Source of the DNA: Hymenobacter glacieicola
GTDB lineage: Bacteria; Bacteroidota; Bacteroidia; Cytophagales; Hymenobacteraceae
Reading direction: 5' to 3'
NCBI RefSeq assembly: GCF_014640315.1
Contig: NZ_BMGS01000007.1
Span: 124,001 to 188,000, forward strand
Length of the DNA stretch: 64,000 nucleotides
Below the pieces are notes generated by a model. It was given only the letters and a program-made list of their open reading frames with translations. It was not told the DNA's origin and did no database searches. Made by a program: the position numbers and the translations under genes. This document shows positions 53,833-62,208 of the stretch, piece after piece; positions within the stretch are counted from its first letter, which is position 1, and the number at the start of each line of letters is the position of its first letter.

Positions 53833-55065
53833 TTAGTAGTTTTTAATCCACAGGTCGCCCATGCGTTTGCGCAGGATGCTGGCCTGACGGTCGGCCGAAG
53901 CCCGGTCGGGATAATCGGCGGCGGACAGCATGTACTGGCGGCTACCGGGCGCGGGCAGAATCACGCGGGCCGGGTGACCCAACCGTACCAGCGCCTGGCG
54001 TCCCTTCTCGGCATTGGCCAAGCTCGTGTAGGAGCCGGCCACGATGTAGTAACGGCCCGTCCGGCTTTTAATTGTCGCGCCGGAGGCCCCGGCGGTTGCA
54101 TTGGTAGCAGCTGCTTTTTCCCAGCCCGGAGCTTTGGGCTTGGCGGCGGGTTTGCCTTTTGCAGTTTGTACAGGGGCGGCTGCTACCGTTACGGCGGGCT
54201 TAATAGCCGAGGCGGGTACGGTAACCTTGCGGGCCGGGGTAGCGGCTGGCTTGGCTACTACCTTGGCAACCACCACCTTGGGCGCGGCAGCCGGGGTAGC
54301 TGCTTTTTCCCACTCCTCGTTAGCGGCAGTTATGGCGGGCGTGGGGGTAGCGGCCAGTTCTGAGGGCCGGGCCGTGTTAACCAAATCAGCTTGCTGACGA
54401 AGCGCGGGTTTGGCCGCTGCTTGAGGAGCAGCTACCGGAGCCTCCGCGGTGGGGGCTGACAGCGGATGCAGGCGCAGGTTGTCCGGCAGGTAGCCGAACA
54501 TATCGGCGAAAATGTAGTTAGCCGACAATACCAGCCCCGCAATAGCCACGGAACCGATAACGCGGACTGCGCGGGCGGCCCGGGCCGAGCGGCTCGAAGC
54601 CAAGAGCGGAGCCGCCACTGGCCGCTCGCGGGCCAGCAGGGCGTCGGTTGCGCGCACGGGGCGCGACACCAACTCGGGTAGTCCGAAGCTGGCGTTGAGC
54701 AGGTTCTGGCCGCCGGTGTATTCGAAGTCCAGGCCGCGGCCGGGGGCTCGGCGGAACACGCCTACCCCTTGCAGCTCAGTGCGCTGTCCGGTTTCCAGCT
54801 CGGTTTCCATCCGTACCACGGCTTCGCGCACCAGTTGGCGGGCCTGGGCCGTGCTCACGTTCAGCTCCCGGCTCAGGGCATCTACCAGCAGCCCGTCGTT
54901 GCGGGTCAGGGACTGGTTGAAGGCTACGCGCTTGGCCGGCGGAGCCAGCGTGTGCCGCACCGGATGAATCTGGGCGGGCGCGTAATCGGCAATCAGGCCG
55001 CCAAAATCGGGGATGATGACGCAGTCATGGTCCCGGAGCAAGGTGCGAATATGGTCAGAAAGCAT
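53833..55065 (-). CDS. HU-CCDC81-type and SPOR domain membrane protein
   Basis: The 410-residue protein (ATG 55065) begins with a prokaryotic HU-CCDC81 pair: LSDHIRTLLRDHDCVIIPDFGGLIA, RVAFNQSLTRNDGLL, then LVREAVVRMETEL and LQGVGVFRRAPG. One membrane helix follows (168-186), a long Ala/Pro/Lys linker, and a C-terminal SPOR domain (about 334-410, YYIVAGSYTSLANAEKG, SAADYPDRASADRQA) that should bind denuded peptidoglycan. The HU-like half is cytoplasmic and the SPOR half periplasmic, linking cell interior to septal wall. Known in Bacteroidota; function unresolved. It sits in the Ton block. Confidence 0.88.
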   Translation of the reverse strand: MLSDHIRTLLRDHDCVIIPDFGGLIADYAPAQIHPVRHTLAPPAKRVAFNQSLTRNDGLLVDALSRELNVSTAQARQLVREAVVRMETELETGQRTELQGVGVFRRAPGRGLDFEYTGGQNLLNASFGLPELVSRPVRATDALLARERPVAAPLLASSRSARAARAVRVIGSVAIAGLVLSANYIFADMFGYLPDNLRLHPLSAPTAEAPVAAPQAAAKPALRQQADLVNTARPSELAATPTPAITAANEEWEKAATPAAAPKVVVAKVVAKPAATPARKVTVPASAIKPAVTVAAAPVQTAKGKPAAKPKAPGWEKAAATNATAGASGATIKSRTGRYYIVAGSYTSLANAEKGRQALVRLGHPARVILPAPGSRQYMLSAADYPDRASADRQASILRKRMGDLWIKNY

Positions 55066-55144
55066 TCGGTGGGTACGTAAGAAAATGGGCTGGCAGATTA
55101 CCTCAAGCAAGTGGCATCCATACTTCTGCGCCTTACGCGCAATA

Positions 55145-55227
55145 AGCTCAAGCGAAGGACCTTACCCCGCCGAACTGTACGTTGGTACGTGCATCGTTCT
55201 GGCGGGACAAGGTCCTTCGCTTGAGCT
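55145..55227. repeat. 19-bp inverted repeat between the barrel and HU/SPOR genes
   Basis: Arms AGCTCAAGCGAAGGACCTT / AAGGTCCTTCGCTTGAGCT (19 bp, perfect), continued by CCCGCC/GGCGGG, enclose about 45 nt. It is followed by CAGGATGACGG, wording shared with other intergenic repeats here. Probable terminator of the barrel gene or dispersed element. Confidence 0.8.
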
Positions 55228-55277
55228 CAGGATGACGGAATGTTAGAAGTGCCTTGCCGCATTAGATCAGCGTCAGA

Positions 55278-56963
55278 TTAAAAGTCGTAGGTCACGCCGG
55301 CCAGAACGTTAATTCCTTTCACGGGGTAGTTCAGGAACCGTTCGTATTTCTGGCCGATGAGGTTGTTGCCCAGAGCAAATATGGACAGATTTTCCATAAT
55401 GCGGTAATCACCGCGCAGATTCAGGTCGATGACCGTGTCAGTAGGGCGCACCACGGCTTCGAAGGGTAGCCCTACCGAAGCCGGCCGCCGGTAGCCCGTA
55501 CCGTAGCTCGAACTATAGGTGTACAACTCGGCGCCCAGCAGGAGTTTGTCGTAGAGGTTGTAGGTGCCGAACAGCACCGATTGAAAGGCCGGACGGTGGA
55601 AGGCTTGGGCCAGGGTTTTCACGTTGTAGCCGTTGTAATCGGCCTTAAAGCCCAGGCGAAATTGCTCAGCGGCGTTGTAAATAATTTCGCCGTGCACGTT
55701 CACCAGCTGGGTAGCCTTGGGGTCGTACACCAGGTCAAACTTGCTGGAGTCGCGGCGGGAGTTGTTGTAGAAGTACAGGTTCCGGTCGTTGGCCAGGGTT
55801 ACGCGGGCGTTTACCTGCAGGGCCCGAGCCGGGGTAGCATTGAAACCAAAGTACAGAGTAGGCCCGCGGCGAGTGTCGGCCACGCGCACGTTGGGAGCCA
55901 GCCAGGGATTTTCGGTGGTCAGGTCGTACATCGTCACGCGCTGGATGGCGCCGCCCAGGCCGGCAAAGGCCACGAACTTATCCTCCGTTACAGTGTAGGC
56001 GACCCGCACGGCCGGGTAGGCGTTGAACTGCCGGGCTTTGCCAATGGTGTCGCCGGTGTAGCCCAGGGTAGCGCCCACCGAAAGGGCCAGCCGGTTCAGG
56101 GTTACCTCGTAGGCGGGCGTTACCTGCACGAAGGGCCGGCTCACGGTCAGAGAATCCTTGTGGGACAGGAACGACACGTCGCCGTTGATGCTCACGCGGC
56201 TGGTTTCACCCAGGCGGTAGCCCGAGCGCAGGGAAGCGTACACGTTGCTTTCCCGGGCCTGGTAGTAGTCGCTCCAGTAGTTGAAGCCCAGGCCCAGGTC
56301 GTACTGGAAGGCCGCATCCTGGGCGCGGTTGCGGGCGTACACCTTCAGGGCCGCCCGCTTGAACACCTGCTTGATGCTGTCCTGGGTGGGCAAATCGGCG
56401 ACGTTGCGGTTGTAGCCATAGAAGTTGTACCGCTCACGGCCCAAGTCGATTTTGGCGCCCAGCGCCACGGGGCCGCTGTAGGTTTCTCCGTTAAGGCCCA
56501 AGCTCGTTTGGGCCTGGCTGGAGTTCTTCTTGTCGATGGGCCCGCGCGAGGACGAGAGTTGCTGGAAGTCGAGCCCGTAGGAGGCCGACTCGGAGCGGGT
56601 GTTGTGCAGGTAGGCCCGGCCGTAGGCGGTGCCGTAGTTGCCCAGGGCGGCCTTGAGGTAGTTGCCCGTGAGCGGAGCCAATTCTTCCTGCCGAATGGTG
56701 AGCACCCGCACTGAGGGGTTGAGCTTATCGGCTGGCAGGCGGAAGTCGGGGTAGGTGTAGCCGACAGCCTCGCCGGTTTTGGCCGGGGCTTCAATCTTTA
56801 CTTTCTCGAAGTTGCGGGTAGCCTCGGGCAGCTCATTTACCCGCTCCTTCACAATCTCAATTTCGGCGTCCTCAATCTTGCCACGCGTCTTCTGCGCCCA
56901 GGCATCCGTAGCCGAAACGGTGGTAGTCAGCAGGGCCGCGGCGGCCAGTAGTTTATGCTTCAT
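55278..56963 (-). CDS. Outer-membrane beta-barrel protein, TonB-receptor-like without plug
   Basis: The 561-residue protein has a signal peptide (to about 24) and a short N-terminal region (RGKIEDAEIEIVKERVNELP). A barrel of alternating aromatic strands follows, ending with VLAGVTYDF, the C-terminal Phe signal for barrel assembly. The strands resemble the barrel half of TonB-dependent receptors, but no carboxypeptidase-like domain or plug signature is found, so it may be a porin-like or receptor-derived protein. It follows the TPR gene and precedes HU/SPOR. Substrate unknown. An octamer array starts 2 bp before the ATG. Confidence 0.82.
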   Translation of the reverse strand: MKHKLLAAAALLTTTVSATDAWAQKTRGKIEDAEIEIVKERVNELPEATRNFEKVKIEAPAKTGEAVGYTYPDFRLPADKLNPSVRVLTIRQEELAPLTGNYLKAALGNYGTAYGRAYLHNTRSESASYGLDFQQLSSSRGPIDKKNSSQAQTSLGLNGETYSGPVALGAKIDLGRERYNFYGYNRNVADLPTQDSIKQVFKRAALKVYARNRAQDAAFQYDLGLGFNYWSDYYQARESNVYASLRSGYRLGETSRVSINGDVSFLSHKDSLTVSRPFVQVTPAYEVTLNRLALSVGATLGYTGDTIGKARQFNAYPAVRVAYTVTEDKFVAFAGLGGAIQRVTMYDLTTENPWLAPNVRVADTRRGPTLYFGFNATPARALQVNARVTLANDRNLYFYNNSRRDSSKFDLVYDPKATQLVNVHGEIIYNAAEQFRLGFKADYNGYNVKTLAQAFHRPAFQSVLFGTYNLYDKLLLGAELYTYSSSYGTGYRRPASVGLPFEAVVRPTDTVIDLNLRGDYRIMENLSIFALGNNLIGQKYERFLNYPVKGINVLAGVTYDF

Positions 56964-56965
56964 AT

Positions 56966-56997
56966 GGGGACTTGGGAACTTGGGGGCTTAGGGACTT
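56966..56997 (-). repeat. Octamer array upstream of the barrel gene
   Basis: Four 8-bp units on the plus strand: GGGGACTT, GGGAACTT, GGGGGCTT, AGGGACTT. The array begins 2 bp before the barrel start codon. Confidence 0.75.
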
Positions 56998-57106
56998 GGA
57001 TGACGCTCCGGGCGCATCTGTTCCCGCTACCCCCTCTCCTATTATTTTCTGACTTTAAATACGTTACAGTCTTACGCCTGAATGCTTGCTTCAGATTACT
57101 AATACT

Positions 57107-57204
57107 GTAGAGACGCAATATGTTGCGTCTCGTCGTTGAACAACCGGCACTGCATTGGCAAAACAATGTCAGCAACGCCGAGACGCAACATGTTGCGTCT
57201 CTAC
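57107..57204. repeat. Nested double palindrome
   Basis: Arms 57107-57132 and 57179-57204 are inverted copies over 26 bp with one mismatch. Each arm is itself a palindrome of 22 bp (GAGACGCAA...TTGCGTCTC); the right arm is perfect and the left has one T for C change. The TPR gene stop lies 7 bp beyond the right arm. Likely a dispersed intergenic repeat, also able to terminate. Confidence 0.85.
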
Positions 57205-57210
57205 ACCGAT

Positions 57211-60200
57211 TTACTCTTCCTGGGGTGAGGCCGTGGAGTTGGTGGAAGAATCGGCGGGTACGGCGTCGCTCGGCACCAGGGAGCTGCGCACGGGCGTTTT
57301 GCCGGTGGCAGGCTTGCTGGTGGTTTTGCCGGTGGCTGGTTTGGTAGCCGGAGTGGTGGCTTTGGGCGGGGTTTTGGCCGGCGGCGTTTTGGGCGCGCCC
57401 GGGGCCGACGTAGCCGCCGGGTCGGCAGGCAGGGCCGAGAGGCGCTGCTTGGCCCCCTCCACGATTTCGGCTACCGGAAATTTGTTGTCGATGATGGAGT
57501 TGAGCGTGGCGCGGGCCTGGAAGATTTCGTTCTGCTCCTTGTACACGTCGGCAATCAGCAGGAAGGCCCGACCCAGCCACAGGTCGTAGTTCGAGAAGTC
57601 GGAGTTGCTCTTGTAGGCCGCGTCCAGGGCTTCGGGGTATTTCTTCTGCTGGTAGAGCGCGCTGGCAATGAGGTACTGGGCTTCGGCCCCGCTTTCATCC
57701 TTGGCCGTGTTGGCGGCCGTGGTCAGCTCCCCGATGGCCTGCTCTAGGCTGCCGGCTTTGTAGCTGGCTTTGCCCAGATACAGCAGCGCCAGATTGGTGG
57801 CGTTGATGGAAGCTCCGCCCTGGGCCTGCAGCTCCTGCGCTACCCGGCGGGTGCCTTCCAGGTCGCCGGCCTCGTAGTAGCTCTTCATCAGCCCGATGCC
57901 CGCGTTGGCTACCTCCCGCTTGTTCTGGGACACTTCGCGCAGACGGCTGTAGTAGCGGGCCGCCTCGGCGTAGTTCTTGTTTTCAAACTCCAGATCAGCC
58001 ACCCGGCCCACGGCCCGGTTCACGAACTCGCTTTTGCCTTCCTCGACCACCGCCCTCAGGCGGGGCAGGGCGTCGGCTTTGCGGCCCGTGCGCAGGTAGG
58101 CGTCGGCCAGAAAGTAGCGGCCGTCGGCGGCCAGGGTGGTGCTGGGGTACTGCTGCAGGTAGCTTTCCAGGCGCGGAATGGCCTGGGCGTACTTCTCGGC
58201 CAGGTACAAGGACTTGGCAGCCTCAAACTCCACGCTTTCGGTGGCCTTGCTGTCGGGGTTCTGCTGCTTGAACTGGGCCAGGTACTGGTCGAACTCCTCG
58301 GTTTTGCCCTGGGCCGACAGGCTTTCCTGCAAACTGTAGATGGCACTGCCGGCGGCTTTGGTGCGCGGGTACTGGCTGAGCACGCGTTTGAAGTCCTCGG
58401 CGGCCTTTGCGTGCTGCTCCAGGTTCTGGTAGGCCACGCCGCGCTTCTGCAGGGCCTGCGGAATCAGGGGGGAGTTGGGGCGGTTGGTAATCAGGCGGGA
58501 GAAGCCCTCCACGGCGGGCTGGAACGAGCCAGCCTCAAAATCGAGTTGGGCCTGCTGGTACACCGCATCGTCGGCGTAGCGCGAGGTAGGCGAGGTTTTC
58601 AGCAGGGTACTCAGGGTGTTGCTGGCTTCCTCGCGCCGGCCCATCAGCCCCAGCGTTACGCTCTTCTGGTAGTAGGCGTAGTCCTTATCGGCGGCGTTGG
58701 CCTGAATGACTTTGTTGTACTGATCCAGCGCCTGCTGGTACTGCTTGGCCACGTAGTAGGTGTCGCCCAGGCGCAGGGTCACGTCATAGTAGTTCGGGTC
58801 GGCGGGCTTGGCTACCGGGTCCTGGAGCCAGGCCTGGAACTGCTGGCGGGCCCGGTCGTACTGCTTGGTGTTGTAGTAGGCGTAGCCCAGGCCATAGCGG
58901 GCTTTCTGATCAAAGTCGGTTTCGGAGGCCGAGCCGGTGCGGGCCGTGCGGGCGGCGGCGGTGTAGGCCGTAATGGCGGGCTGGTACTGCTGGCCGTAGC
59001 TGTAGATTTCGCCTTTCAACACCTGAGCCGCGGCGCGCAGGGCCTCGTCCTGGGGGTATTTCAGACTCTTATCCAGCACGGGCAGCGCGTCCTGGTAGCG
59101 GTTGTTGTTGTAGAGGGTAGCGGCCTGCAGGTAGGCCACGCGCTGGTAGGTAGCGTTGAGCTTGGCACTCCGCTCGTCGAGGTTGTCGAGGTAGTTGAGG
59201 GCCTGGGCGTAGTCGGAGGAGTTCAGGAAACTCTCGCTGAGAATGTCGTCGGCGGCCGCCTGGTTTTTGGAGCGGGGAAAACGCTTCGAGAAGTCGCGCA
59301 GGGCGGCAATAACTTCCTGGGTGTTGCCCAGCTCGTAGTTTACCTGGGCGTACTTCAGGGTCGCGTTTTCGGTGATGACCTTATCGAACGTCACCTTCCG
59401 GGCCGCATCGAAGGAGTTCAGGGCCAGGGGCTTCTGGTTGGTTTTCAGGTAGCTCAAACCCAGGTGGTAGGCCGCGTTTTGGCCCAGGGAGTCGCGGCGG
59501 GCCGCTACCCCCTTCAGACTGCCGATAGCGCCCTTGAAGTCGCCCTGCTTGAAGTTGGCGTACCCGATTTTGTACTGCACCTTGGGGTCGATGCTCTTGC
59601 GGCCGGCGGCGTACTTATCGAAGTACTCAGCGGCCTGCTTGAAATCTTCCTTCTGGTAGTAAGCGTCGCCCACCAGCAGCTGAATTTCGTCGGCGCTCTG
59701 GGGCGGCGGGGTTTGCTGCAGGGCCTGGGTGCCGTAGGTAATCAGGCCCTCGTAGTCGCCTTCCTTGTAGTAAATCTGCGACATCACGGCCGGCACCACG
59801 GGCTTGTAGGCGTCGTTCTGCTCGGCCACGGCCAGGTCCTTGCGGGCCCCCTGGTAGTCGCCGGCGCGGTAGGCCAGGTAGCCGGCGTAGTAGGAGCTGG
59901 CGTAGCGGTACTCGCTGGCCCCGGCCTTGTTGCGGTCGAACTGCAGCTTGGCCTTGTCGAACTCCTTCTGGGCGAAATAGGCATAGCCGAGCTTGAATTC
60001 GGCCTCGGCCCGCTGGTCGTCGCTGAGGTTGTCGGGCCCTACCTTCTGCAGGTAGTCAATGGCCTTCACGTAGTCCTTCTTGTCGAAGTAGAACTTGCCC
60101 AGCTCGAAATAGGCCTGCGCGGCTTTGGGGTGGGCCGGATTATTGGTGGCAAAAGCCAGAATGCGCGACTCCGAATCGGGGTGGAACAGGTACAGGCCCG

Positions 60201-60450
60201 ACACGGCGTAGTAGTACTCGGCATCGGTGGTGCGGCCGGGGGCCAGCTCGCCGGTGCGGCGCTGGGTGAGGTCGAGGTAGCGCTGGAAGGCTTGCTGGGC
60301 CGCGCCGTACTTGCCGCGGTCGAAGAGTTCGAGGCCTTCCTGGTAGTGGCGTTCGTCGGCGGTGAACACCTGCGTTTGCTGGGCCTGCGCGGCCAGGGGG
60401 GCGGCAGCGGAAAGGGAGGCGGCCAGCGCCAGGCGGGGGAATAGTTTCAT
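57211..60450 (-). CDS. Large periplasmic TPR-repeat protein
   Basis: The 1079-residue protein has a signal peptide (about 1-23, APLAAQAQQ) and about 20 tandem TPR-like units from residue 30 to 990, with repeated A-x-x-Y-F-x-x-G, Y-x-x-A-x-x-x-F and Y-P-x-S/T phrases. The tail (1000-1079) is Pro/Lys/Thr-rich and disordered (KTPPAKTPPKATTPATKPA). It resembles YbgF/BamD-style helical scaffolds, but much longer. As first gene of the block with the barrel, HU/SPOR and Ton genes it may organise an envelope complex (inference). A consensus -7 element lies at 60512-60505. Confidence 0.88.
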   Translation of the reverse strand: MKLFPRLALAASLSAAAPLAAQAQQTQVFTADERHYQEGLELFDRGKYGAAQQAFQRYLDLTQRRTGELAPGRTTDAEYYYAVSGLYLFHPDSESRILAFATNNPAHPKAAQAYFELGKFYFDKKDYVKAIDYLQKVGPDNLSDDQRAEAEFKLGYAYFAQKEFDKAKLQFDRNKAGASEYRYASSYYAGYLAYRAGDYQGARKDLAVAEQNDAYKPVVPAVMSQIYYKEGDYEGLITYGTQALQQTPPPQSADEIQLLVGDAYYQKEDFKQAAEYFDKYAAGRKSIDPKVQYKIGYANFKQGDFKGAIGSLKGVAARRDSLGQNAAYHLGLSYLKTNQKPLALNSFDAARKVTFDKVITENATLKYAQVNYELGNTQEVIAALRDFSKRFPRSKNQAAADDILSESFLNSSDYAQALNYLDNLDERSAKLNATYQRVAYLQAATLYNNNRYQDALPVLDKSLKYPQDEALRAAAQVLKGEIYSYGQQYQPAITAYTAAARTARTGSASETDFDQKARYGLGYAYYNTKQYDRARQQFQAWLQDPVAKPADPNYYDVTLRLGDTYYVAKQYQQALDQYNKVIQANAADKDYAYYQKSVTLGLMGRREEASNTLSTLLKTSPTSRYADDAVYQQAQLDFEAGSFQPAVEGFSRLITNRPNSPLIPQALQKRGVAYQNLEQHAKAAEDFKRVLSQYPRTKAAGSAIYSLQESLSAQGKTEEFDQYLAQFKQQNPDSKATESVEFEAAKSLYLAEKYAQAIPRLESYLQQYPSTTLAADGRYFLADAYLRTGRKADALPRLRAVVEEGKSEFVNRAVGRVADLEFENKNYAEAARYYSRLREVSQNKREVANAGIGLMKSYYEAGDLEGTRRVAQELQAQGGASINATNLALLYLGKASYKAGSLEQAIGELTTAANTAKDESGAEAQYLIASALYQQKKYPEALDAAYKSNSDFSNYDLWLGRAFLLIADVYKEQNEIFQARATLNSIIDNKFPVAEIVEGAKQRLSALPADPAATSAPGAPKTPPAKTPPKATTPATKPATGKTTSKPATGKTPVRSSLVPSDAVPADSSTNSTASPQEE

Positions 60451-60504
60451 CAGAAAGCGTTACGCACAAGGGAGGCCGGCGCCGCCAGGGCACCGGGAAT
60501 CAGC

Positions 60505-60512
60505 CAAAAGTA
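60505..60512 (-). promoter_or_regulatory. Consensus -7 element of the TPR gene
   Basis: TACTTTTG on the minus strand fits TAnnTTTG exactly, giving a leader near 50 nt for the TPR gene. Confidence 0.55.
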
Positions 60513-60648
60513 GCGAAAAGTTCGGCCGAGGTTGCCCGGAAACGGCCCTTTTTGCCGGTGGTAACGCGGGGCGCGGCCGGTTTGGTGTACATAAGCGGAT
60601 CGGCAGCTCAGGTTTCCCCTCTCGTTTCACTCTGTTGTCACCTGATTT

Positions 60649-61107
60649 TTAACGCGCCAAAGCGTAGTCCGCAGCGGTTATTGTGTAGCTGAACCGACTA
60701 GTATGTTCACTCAAGGTCTCCACTTGGTATTGATTCAGGGCTAGAAGGTTGCGAGCAGGTAGGCACTGGCCGTTGAGCTGCTGGGCCTGGGGGCAATAGT
60801 GCAGCAACTGCTTCCCGTCCTGGAATAGCAGCCGAACGGAATCACCCTGCGAAAACAATTCAGGATACGCAATATTGCCCGCCCCGCCATAGCTCACACG
60901 CTCTACGCTTGTGTTATTAGGCAACCGCAGACTCAAAGGCAATTGCTGGCGGTTTCTGGTGCTGTATATTTTCAGCTCAAGGTCATGGCCGGACTGATTG
61001 CTAATAATAAAAACGCCTTTCTGTTCCTCATCCATCGTTGTTTGGCAAGCGCTTAGCATTGCTGCGCTTAAGAGAAGCAAAGTCCAGTAGTGCAAATACT
61101 TGTTCAT
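60649..61107 (-). CDS. Small lipoprotein of unknown function
   Basis: The 152-residue product has a lipoprotein signal (LLSAAMLSAC, Cys21) and a beta-rich mature domain (GVFIISNQSGHDLELKIYST, FSQGDSVRLLFQDG, SRFSYTITAADYAL). Two further Cys (CPQAQQLNGQC) could form a disulfide. I do not recognise the family. Monocistronic, upstream of the TPR gene by about 200 bp on the same strand. No hairpin follows its stop. Confidence 0.7.
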   Translation of the reverse strand: MNKYLHYWTLLLLSAAMLSACQTTMDEEQKGVFIISNQSGHDLELKIYSTRNRQQLPLSLRLPNNTSVERVSYGGAGNIAYPELFSQGDSVRLLFQDGKQLLHYCPQAQQLNGQCLPARNLLALNQYQVETLSEHTSRFSYTITAADYALAR

Positions 61108-61307
61108 CTTTATTTCCGGTAAAAATCAGAGCTAGTTACTTCCCTTACCAATAGCGCTACTTAGTTGTTAGAGCGTGTTTGGACTGCTACTGGCGCCGCT
61201 AAATGTAGTGAAAAGCTCAACCGATTTTAAGTCGGTACGCGGCTGGTTTAGTGTAGAAAACCCGAGGATTCTGCCGTGTTTAGAGAACCTATTTCCTGTA
61301 TAGCTCT

Positions 61308-62126
61308 ATGCAACGGTTCTATTCTGCTTTGTTCGCCGGGCTTACCGGCCTCTGCTTCGGTGGGGCCTCTGCTCCTATTTCTCCTACCCCCGCCTACCCA
61401 CAAAACCCCGCCATTTCCGATGCGCAGGGCCGGCCCCGGGATACGACCACGTTTTATTTTCCGGCAGCTTTATCATGTGTTGATCAGTTGACGGACAAAA
61501 TGCAGTATTCGCAGACCGCTTATTGTCAGATGGCGTTGGCTTCTGCCTCGGCCAATCTGTTTTTCTTTAAGGCTCCAGTACTATCGAACTATTACCTGGG
61601 CAACGATACCTACCGGTTTCTGTGGCTGCGCTCCTTCCACCGGCCCGTACTGCTGACGCTGACTCAGCAGGCCGGCGGCGCCACGTTACGGACCCAGTTT
61701 CTCACTAAATCGGCTACAGCGCCCAGGCTTGAGCAAATTCTGTTCGTTCCACCTACTGCCTCGCAAGCTGAAGCTGCACGATTACAATAGGATTTCGATG
61801 CAAAACGCAAAGCCCCAAAGGTGCAGCGCGAACTAGCTGAACATAACCGTCCAGCGGAGCCGCTACCTCAGCTAGAGACTGTTCATTCTATTACGCCGCG
61901 GCAGTGGCAACAGGTTGAACAGCTGCTAGCGACGAGTAGCTTTCAGCAATTGCCGCCTTGCGAGTTATTTACCGCAACGGATGGGGCTTATTGGGTATTC
62001 GAATCCCACCAAGCCAACAGCTACCACATGGTTTTTCGCCATAGCCCAGATAAGCGGGATGGTTTCCGGAAAGCCTGCGAATATCTTATCGAGTTGAGTT
62101 CAGCGCGCAATGAGGAGCGGTACTGA
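61308..62126 (+). pseudogene. Hypothetical secreted protein gene split by an in-frame TAG
   Basis: One continuous frame is cut by a single TAG at 61788-61790. The first part (160 residues from ATG 61308) has a signal peptide (to about 22). The sequence runs on in the same frame after the stop: AARLQ, stop, DFDAKRKAPKVQRELAEH, then WQQVEQLLATSSFQQLPPCE and FRKACEYLIELSSARNEERY up to 62126. No frameshift is needed. TAG is one base from CAG (Gln). Either a recent nonsense mutation or, less likely, readthrough. Family function unknown. Confidence 0.75.
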
Positions 62127-62196
62127 TTCGGATTAGGCATTTGGGCAACAGAAAGGCAACCTTCCGCCTGCCTGGCGGCTCCCTTTGCCAACTCCC

Positions 62197-62204
62197 TACC
62201 TTCT
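62197..62204 (+). promoter_or_regulatory. -7-like element of the hydrolase fusion gene
   Basis: TACCTTCT matches TAnnTTTG at six of eight positions and lies 4 nt before the ATG at 62209. Weak alone, but the spacing matches five other genes here. Confidence 0.25.
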
Positions 62205-62208
62205 TTCC

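Noticed and set aside
58411..60444. 677-codon plus-strand frame opposite the large TPR gene
   Set aside because: Val/Gly/Leu-rich mirror of repetitive TPR codons; no start context or domain.
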